A DNA stretch of 18,050 bases from Sulfotelmatobacter sp049792875 (lineage in GTDB: Bacteria > Acidobacteriota > Terriglobia > Terriglobales > Acidobacteriaceae), in contig JBARBI010000381.1 in NCBI GenBank assembly GCA_049792875.1, positions 1 to 18,050 of the forward strand, read 5' to 3'. The notes beneath the pieces are model-generated. The model was not told where the DNA came from, searched no databases, and worked only from the letters and a program-made list of their open reading frames with translations. The position numbers and the translations under genes are program-made. Shown here one piece after another: positions 13,970 to 18,050 of the stretch (positions are counted from its first letter, which is position 1; every line of letters begins with the position of its first letter).

Positions 13970-15523
13970 CTACTGCGGAGCGTTCCTGGACCGTGCATCG
14001 TCGCCCGCGAAGACGAAGTAGGAAGAGTTCCACAAGGCAGTGGGCAGGCTTCCGCGGGGGCGCGCGGTGATTACGATGTTGAAGTCATCGGAGTTGCCCA
14101 GGTTCATTTCGCGCAGAGGATCTCCGACCGAAGATTGTGGCCGGGGCGTCGCGGTTGCAACCGCTCCCCGCTCGATTGCTCCCGGCTCGATTACGGCCAG
14201 CCATGCCAGAAACTCGTGCAGGTCGCGGGTGCGGGGACGTCCCGGGATGACAAAGGATACCTCGGCCTCCTGGGTCGAGAAGTGCCAGCCGAGAGAAGCT
14301 GTGAGATCGACTGCTTTTTCATAGGCCCCTTCGGAAATCAGACCGGGTTCGGGATTGTCGAAGGCGATGCACAGCTTGCGCTCGTCTTCGCGGGCGAACT
14401 CGCGAACCTTCAATGAGCCTGACTTGGCGGTCGCTTTCCAGTCGACGTGGCGGGCAGAGTCTTCGGGCATGTATTCGCGAATGCGATACAGGTCTGCCCC
14501 ACGGCCGCGAACAAAGCTCTCCCATTCGCCACGGACCAGTGGAAGGATCTGGAAGACTTCGTCAGTGGGTTCGACCCGCGGATACACCAGCACTTCCCGG
14601 GGCAACGATACATGCCGCGTCTTGGTAAGGAACGCGAACGGAAAGCGCGTGGCCAGTCCGAAGCTATCTTCGCGATAGCGGCCACGCTGCTCGAAGCTTA
14701 AGAGCAGGTCCGCGGACACCTCCGCCTGCGGAGGGAGGAAGGGGAAATAAGCCATCCCCTGAAAGATTCCCGGTGGCGGGGGTAGCACCATCACGCGGCG
14801 CAGGCGCCGGTCGGGCAAGCGCAACCACTGTTGGTCCGAGGGACGGTTAAACGGGAATGCAAACGTAGTTGGCTCCCACTGCCATTGCTTGAGGGGCTTT
14901 CTGCGCTTCTTGCGGGTGGAAATCACGCGAATGGAAAACGATGGCAGAAACCGGCGCGGGTTGTGCAGCACGATGTGACCTGCCACGGGGCGTCCGGCAA
15001 AGACGTGCTCGGGAAGCCGGACGTCGAGTTCCAGCCAGCGCAGCACCCAGGCGGAGGCGACTCCGGAAACAAGGATCGCGGCCAACATTGCGGCGACCAC
15101 GATGTAAAGAAGATTGTTGCCAGTGTTCAGCGCTGCAATGCCGATCACCAGCGTCACCAGGGCGTAGACGATGCCGGCACGGGTTACGTCGTAATCGAAG
15201 GACTCGCGCAAACGCTCAACCGCCACTCTGCGCGCCAGGTAAGGCACCGTCACCAGTCCAACCAGCGCGGCCAGAATCAAGGCAGTTGAGGCCAGAATCA
15301 GGGTGGCCCAGACGTTGCCGGCATCACGCGACACGGTGGAAAACAGCGCCGTGGCGAAGGCCAGACCCAGCCCGATCAGGGCGAGCAAGAACTTCACCCA
15401 GACTTCGGCCGATGCCGACTGCAGCCAATGCGCCAGCCGGCCGGGCATGCTCCGGCCAGGGGCCGACGGGCTCGATTTCAGCGAATTGGCATACGCAGAA
15501 CCCACTTCTTCGGAGCCTAGCAT
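13970..15523 (-). CDS. DUF58-domain membrane protein
   Basis: A 517-aa protein with two pairs of membrane helices (about 43-63, 72-95, 117-132, 138-160, including the DUF58-associated NTGNNLLY), an extended beta region (165-330) and the DUF58 core (about 335-385: RIREYMPEDSARHVDWKATAKSGSL-type motif, here read in two parts as RIREYMPEDSARHVDW and KATAKSGSLKVREF), then a von Willebrand-like part. The usual RxYxPGDxxRxIDW motif has Glu in place of Gly (MPED). DUF58 proteins usually sit with a MoxR ATPase and transglutaminase genes; none is in this window on the downstream side. The ATG at 15523 lacks a good ribosome binding site, and a GTG at 15502 is an alternative. A 14-bp palindrome lies 47 bp upstream. 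Confidence 0.87.
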   Translation of the reverse strand: MLGSEEVGSAYANSLKSSPSAPGRSMPGRLAHWLQSASAEVWVKFLLALIGLGLAFATALFSTVSRDAGNVWATLILASTALILAALVGLVTVPYLARRVAVERLRESFDYDVTRAGIVYALVTLVIGIAALNTGNNLLYIVVAAMLAAILVSGVASAWVLRWLELDVRLPEHVFAGRPVAGHIVLHNPRRFLPSFSIRVISTRKKRRKPLKQWQWEPTTFAFPFNRPSDQQWLRLPDRRLRRVMVLPPPPGIFQGMAYFPFLPPQAEVSADLLLSFEQRGRYREDSFGLATRFPFAFLTKTRHVSLPREVLVYPRVEPTDEVFQILPLVRGEWESFVRGRGADLYRIREYMPEDSARHVDWKATAKSGSLKVREFAREDERKLCIAFDNPEPGLISEGAYEKAVDLTASLGWHFSTQEAEVSFVIPGRPRTRDLHEFLAWLAVIEPGAIERGAVATATPRPQSSVGDPLREMNLGNSDDFNIVITARPRGSLPTALWNSSYFVFAGDDARSRNAPQ

Positions 15524-15569
15524 TCTCTGGGGGAACGGACAATCAAGATCGGCTTGCGGGAAAAGCGTT

Positions 15570-15583
15570 CGTAACCGGTTACG
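15570..15583. promoter_or_regulatory. 14-bp perfect palindrome upstream of DUF58 and aqpZ
   Basis: CGTAACCGGTTACG is a perfect dyad in the 260-bp divergent region between the DUF58 start (15523) and aqpZ (15784). Its left part, within GTTCGTAACCGGTT (15567-15580), recurs exactly at 4009-4022. It could be an operator for one or both genes. Confidence 0.4.
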
Positions 15584-15783
15584 GAAATCCCAGTGTAGGG
15601 ATAGCCGGCCTCTCCTGTCCGTCGTGCGTTGCGCGATAGCCGCCCGCCGGAACCGGCAACCTGAGACATGGGCGCTCCTGGGTCCTTTCTGATTCCGATT
15701 TTATTGTGCTACTCTTCTTGACTCGCAGGACTCGGCCCCGCAGCGTGAACGCCATTCCCATAGTAAAACTTGAGGAGATCCCC

Positions 15784-16476
15784 ATGCCCATCGGTAAACG
15801 TGCAGCAGCAGAATTTTTCGGAACCTTCTGGTTGGTATTCGGCGGATGCGGCGCGGCGGTGCTCGCCGCCGGCTTTCCCTCCGTCGGCATCGGATTCCTC
15901 GGCGTCGCTCTCGCCTTCGGGCTTACCGTTCTGACCATGGCGTTTGCCATCGGACACATCTCCGGGTGCCATTTGAATCCGGCGGTGAGTTTGGGACTGG
16001 TTGTCGGCAAGCGCTTCCCTGCTTCCGAGCTGTTGCCCTACGTGATTGCACAGGTTGTGGGAGCGATCGCGGCAGCGGGCGTGCTCTATATTATCGCCAG
16101 CGGATCGGCGAGCTTCGACGTGCATGCCGGGTTCGCGTCCAACGGATACGGGGCGAATTCTCCAGGCGGCTATTCCCTGCTCGCGGGTCTGGTCGCCGAA
16201 ATCGTGCTCACGGCATTTTTCCTGTTCGTGATCATGGGCGCCACTGATGGGCGTGCCCCCAAGGGCTTTGCGCCGATCGCGATCGGACTCTGCCTTACGC
16301 TGATTCATCTGGTCGGCATTCCCGTGACAAATCTTTCCGTGAACCCTGCACGCAGCACGGGACCTGCGATCTTCGCGGGCGGCTGGGCGTTACAGGAATT
16401 GTGGATGTTCTGGGTGGCACCGCTGATCGGCGGAGCGTTGGGCGGAGGGCTCTACAGCATGTTGTTCGGGGAATAG
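15784..16476 (+). CDS. aqpZ: aquaporin Z (water channel)
   Basis: A 230-aa inner-membrane aquaporin very close to E. coli AqpZ in length and sequence (AAEFFGTFWLVFGGCGAAVLAAG, GFASNGYGANSPGGYS, FAPIAIGL). Both pore motifs are intact: NPA at 65-67 (GCHLNPAVS) and at 187-189 (SVNPARS). By alignment with AqpZ from memory, the selectivity filter Phe43/His174/Thr183/Arg189 corresponds to Phe45, His175, Leu184 and Arg190, so Thr is replaced by Leu. The ATG at 15784 has GAGGAG 6 nt upstream; the longer frame from 15706 is not family-like. A possible extended -10 (TGCTACTCT, about 15706-15714) would give a leader of about 60 nt. Convergent with the E1 gene. Confidence 0.95.
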   Translation: MPIGKRAAAEFFGTFWLVFGGCGAAVLAAGFPSVGIGFLGVALAFGLTVLTMAFAIGHISGCHLNPAVSLGLVVGKRFPASELLPYVIAQVVGAIAAAGVLYIIASGSASFDVHAGFASNGYGANSPGGYSLLAGLVAEIVLTAFFLFVIMGATDGRAPKGFAPIAIGLCLTLIHLVGIPVTNLSVNPARSTGPAIFAGGWALQELWMFWVAPLIGGALGGGLYSMLFGE

Positions 16477-16542
16477 TGGAAACGATCCCGGGTCGGGTCC
16501 GCACAACATAGAATCCTCTCCCTGCGATTGTCGACTTTGTGT

Positions 16543-16582
16543 CTTTCGCCTTCCTATCATAGGCCGGCTAAAGACCGGTGCG
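16543..16582. other. hairpins in the aqpZ/E1 convergent gap
   Basis: A short CCTA-TCA-TAGG hairpin lies near 16553-16564, and CCGG-CTAAAGA-CCGG follows within GGCCGGCTAAAGACCGGTGC. The second has the CTAAAG loop also found in the 7861-7932 repeat and may be a degenerate relative. Neither is followed by a T-tract, so they are weak terminator candidates. Confidence 0.35.
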
Positions 16583-16599
16583 CGTCCTTTAGTTGCTTC

Positions 16600-18050
16600 T
16601 TAGTACTCCGCCAGCTCCTTCATCGCTAGGAACAGGTCGTTGGGCTGGGGAAGAATTGCGTCTTCGAGGATCGGCTGGTAGGCGACGAACACGTCTTTGG
16701 CGGCCACGCGGCGGACAGGGGCGTCGAGCTTATCGAACAACTGGTCGGCGATGCGGGCCGCGATCTCCGCGCCGTAGCCCCAACTCAGCGTGTCTTCATA
16801 AGCCACCAGCGCGCGGTTTGTCTTGGCGACCGACGCGGCAATGGCGTCCCAGTCAAAGGGATTCAGGCAGCGCAAGTCGATCAACTCGACCTTCACGCCT
16901 TGCTCACGCTCGAGTTTCTGCGCGGCTTGCAGGGCACGTGGCACCACAGCACCGTAGGTGATCACGGTCAGATCGGTGCCGGGATGCACGATCTTGGCCT
17001 TGCCGAACGGGATCATGTAATCGGGTCCGGGGTACGGAGCGCGGCCGAAAGCTTCGCGATAGAGCCGTTTGTGTTCGAGAAACAGCACCGGATCGTCGCA
17101 GCGGATGGCGGTGCGCAACAGGCCGGCGGCATCCTGTGAGTTCGACGGGAAAACCACGCGCAGGCCGGGAATGTGCGTGAAAACGCTCTCGCCACACTGC
17201 GAGTGGTAGATGGCCCCCCCGGTCAGGTAGCCGCCGATCGCAGCGCGAATCACCACCGGACAGGAGAATCCATTGTTGGAGCGCCAGCGGATCACGCTGA
17301 GTTCGTCGCGAATCTGCATCATCGCGGGCCAGATGTAGTCGAAGAACTGAATTTCGACGACCGGCTTCAGGCCGCGCGTGGCCATTCCAGTGGCGCGTCC
17401 TACGATGGCGGCCTCGGCCAACGGCGCGTTGAACACGCGGTCGTTGCCGAATTCGTTCTGCAGGCCGAAGGTGAGCTTGAAGACTCCGCCCTTGCCTTTG
17501 ACCAGCTTGCGCTTCAAATACTCTTCGCGGCTGCAGTCAGCCACGTCTTCGCCGAAGATCACAATGCGATCGTCGCGTCTCATTTCGTCGCGCAGGGTCG
17601 TCGTGATCAGGTCAGCCATGGTCTTGCCAGCTGGCTTCTTGCCGTCAGCGGGAAGTTCCGGAACCACAGCCTGCGTGTCGAACGCCGACGATGCCGGATC
17701 GACATCGGGCGAGTACACAAACCTCATGATGCTCTCAGGCGCGGGCGGAAGCGCTTCGAGAGCGCGGTCGACAGCAATCTGCAACTCGGCTTCGACTTCT
17801 TTCTCAAGCTGGTTGATGCCCTTCTCGTCGAGGATGCCTTCGCGGAGCAGGAACATTTGCGTGCGCGTCACGGGATCGCGCTGGGCATCGCGTTCGCGCT
17901 CGGCATCGGGGCGGTAGAGGCGTTCATCATCCGACAACGAGTGCGAGTACGGACGGATCACATGCGCGTGAACGAAAGCCGGACCGTGCCCTTCACGACA
18001 GTAGCGCACTGCCCGCGCGAATGCGGCGTAACTGGCCACGGGATCGGTGC
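16600..18050 (-). CDS. 2-oxoacid dehydrogenase E1, fused alpha/beta subunit, C-terminal part (5' cut by window)
   Basis: The frame is open to the right window edge; about 482 residues are visible. The first part is the end of an E1 alpha chain (TDPVASYAAFARAVRYCREG, FVHAHVIRPYSHSLSDDE, then a helix with NQLEKEVEAELQIAVDRAL). After a linker, the E1 beta chain begins (KTMADLITTTLRDEMRRDD, IFGEDVAD, FGNDRVFNAPLAEAAIVGRA, VVEIQFFDYIWPAMMQI, AIGGYLTGGAIYHSQ, ELIDLRCLNPFDWDAI, AYEDTLSWGYGAEIAARI). This thiamine-diphosphate enzyme decarboxylates a 2-oxoacid and acylates the E2 lipoyl domain. The fused layout and HSQ/PGLRVVFPSN features point to the branched-chain (2-oxoisovalerate) type, with pyruvate or other 2-oxoacids as alternatives. 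E2 and E3 genes are not in the window. The GTG at 18039 is internal, not a start. Confidence 0.92.
   Translation of the reverse strand, partial: TDPVASYAAFARAVRYCREGHGPAFVHAHVIRPYSHSLSDDERLYRPDAERERDAQRDPVTRTQMFLLREGILDEKGINQLEKEVEAELQIAVDRALEALPPAPESIMRFVYSPDVDPASSAFDTQAVVPELPADGKKPAGKTMADLITTTLRDEMRRDDRIVIFGEDVADCSREEYLKRKLVKGKGGVFKLTFGLQNEFGNDRVFNAPLAEAAIVGRATGMATRGLKPVVEIQFFDYIWPAMMQIRDELSVIRWRSNNGFSCPVVIRAAIGGYLTGGAIYHSQCGESVFTHIPGLRVVFPSNSQDAAGLLRTAIRCDDPVLFLEHKRLYREAFGRAPYPGPDYMIPFGKAKIVHPGTDLTVITYGAVVPRALQAAQKLEREQGVKVELIDLRCLNPFDWDAIAASVAKTNRALVAYEDTLSWGYGAEIAARIADQLFDKLDAPVRRVAAKDVFVAYQPILEDAILPQPNDLFLAMKELAEY

Noticed and set aside
1..18050. CRISPR array, defence island or biosynthetic cluster
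   Set aside because: No regularly spaced repeats, no Cas, restriction, toxin-antitoxin or synthase genes are seen; the genes present are single housekeeping and envelope genes.

Overview
The window looks like chromosomal DNA of an Acidobacteriota bacterium, most likely a Terriglobia/Koribacter-like soil lineage. This is inferred from three things: GC-rich coding, a seven-helix membrane protein of a type I associate with that phylum, and several short palindromic repeats of the kind scattered through those genomes. There is no tRNA, rRNA, insertion sequence, phage integrase or CRISPR array.

Layout. Left end (1-690): two doubtful small ORFs separated by two adjacent hairpins, the second a textbook intrinsic terminator, followed by a palindromic repeat. 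691-3976: a glycerate 2-kinase of the MOFRL type (-), a small alpha/beta hydrolase (-) and, divergent from it, an M20 zinc amidohydrolase (+). All three have a -10-like box only 6-9 nt before the start codon and no good ribosome binding site, suggesting leaderless mRNAs. 4130-8905: four minus-strand genes for the cell envelope: a CarboxypepD_reg-like protein with a histidine-bearing four-helix tail, a YceI-like exported protein, and a translationally coupled pair made of a CHASE2 histidine kinase and a FecR-domain protein. 9152-11413 (+): a large thioredoxin-domain/DUF255 protein that seems to carry two in-frame palindromic repeat insertions.

11441-13749 (-): a 47-aa exported peptide with its own promoter and terminator, the seven-helix membrane protein, and a two-CBS-domain protein with a good promoter. 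13970-15523 (-): a DUF58 protein. 15784-16476 (+): aquaporin Z. 16600-18050 (-): the C-terminal part of a fused alpha/beta E1 subunit of a 2-oxoacid (probably branched-chain) dehydrogenase, cut by the window edge.

Most genes are single housekeeping or envelope genes, not parts of one pathway. The clearest functional unit is the CHASE2 kinase-FecR pair. I did not find a clearly new multi-gene system. The most unusual signals are the repeat insertions inside the DUF255 gene, the possible haem-binding tail of the CarboxypepD_reg-like protein, the small exported two-cysteine peptide, and recurrent GTAAC/AACGTTA palindromes in the intergenic regions.
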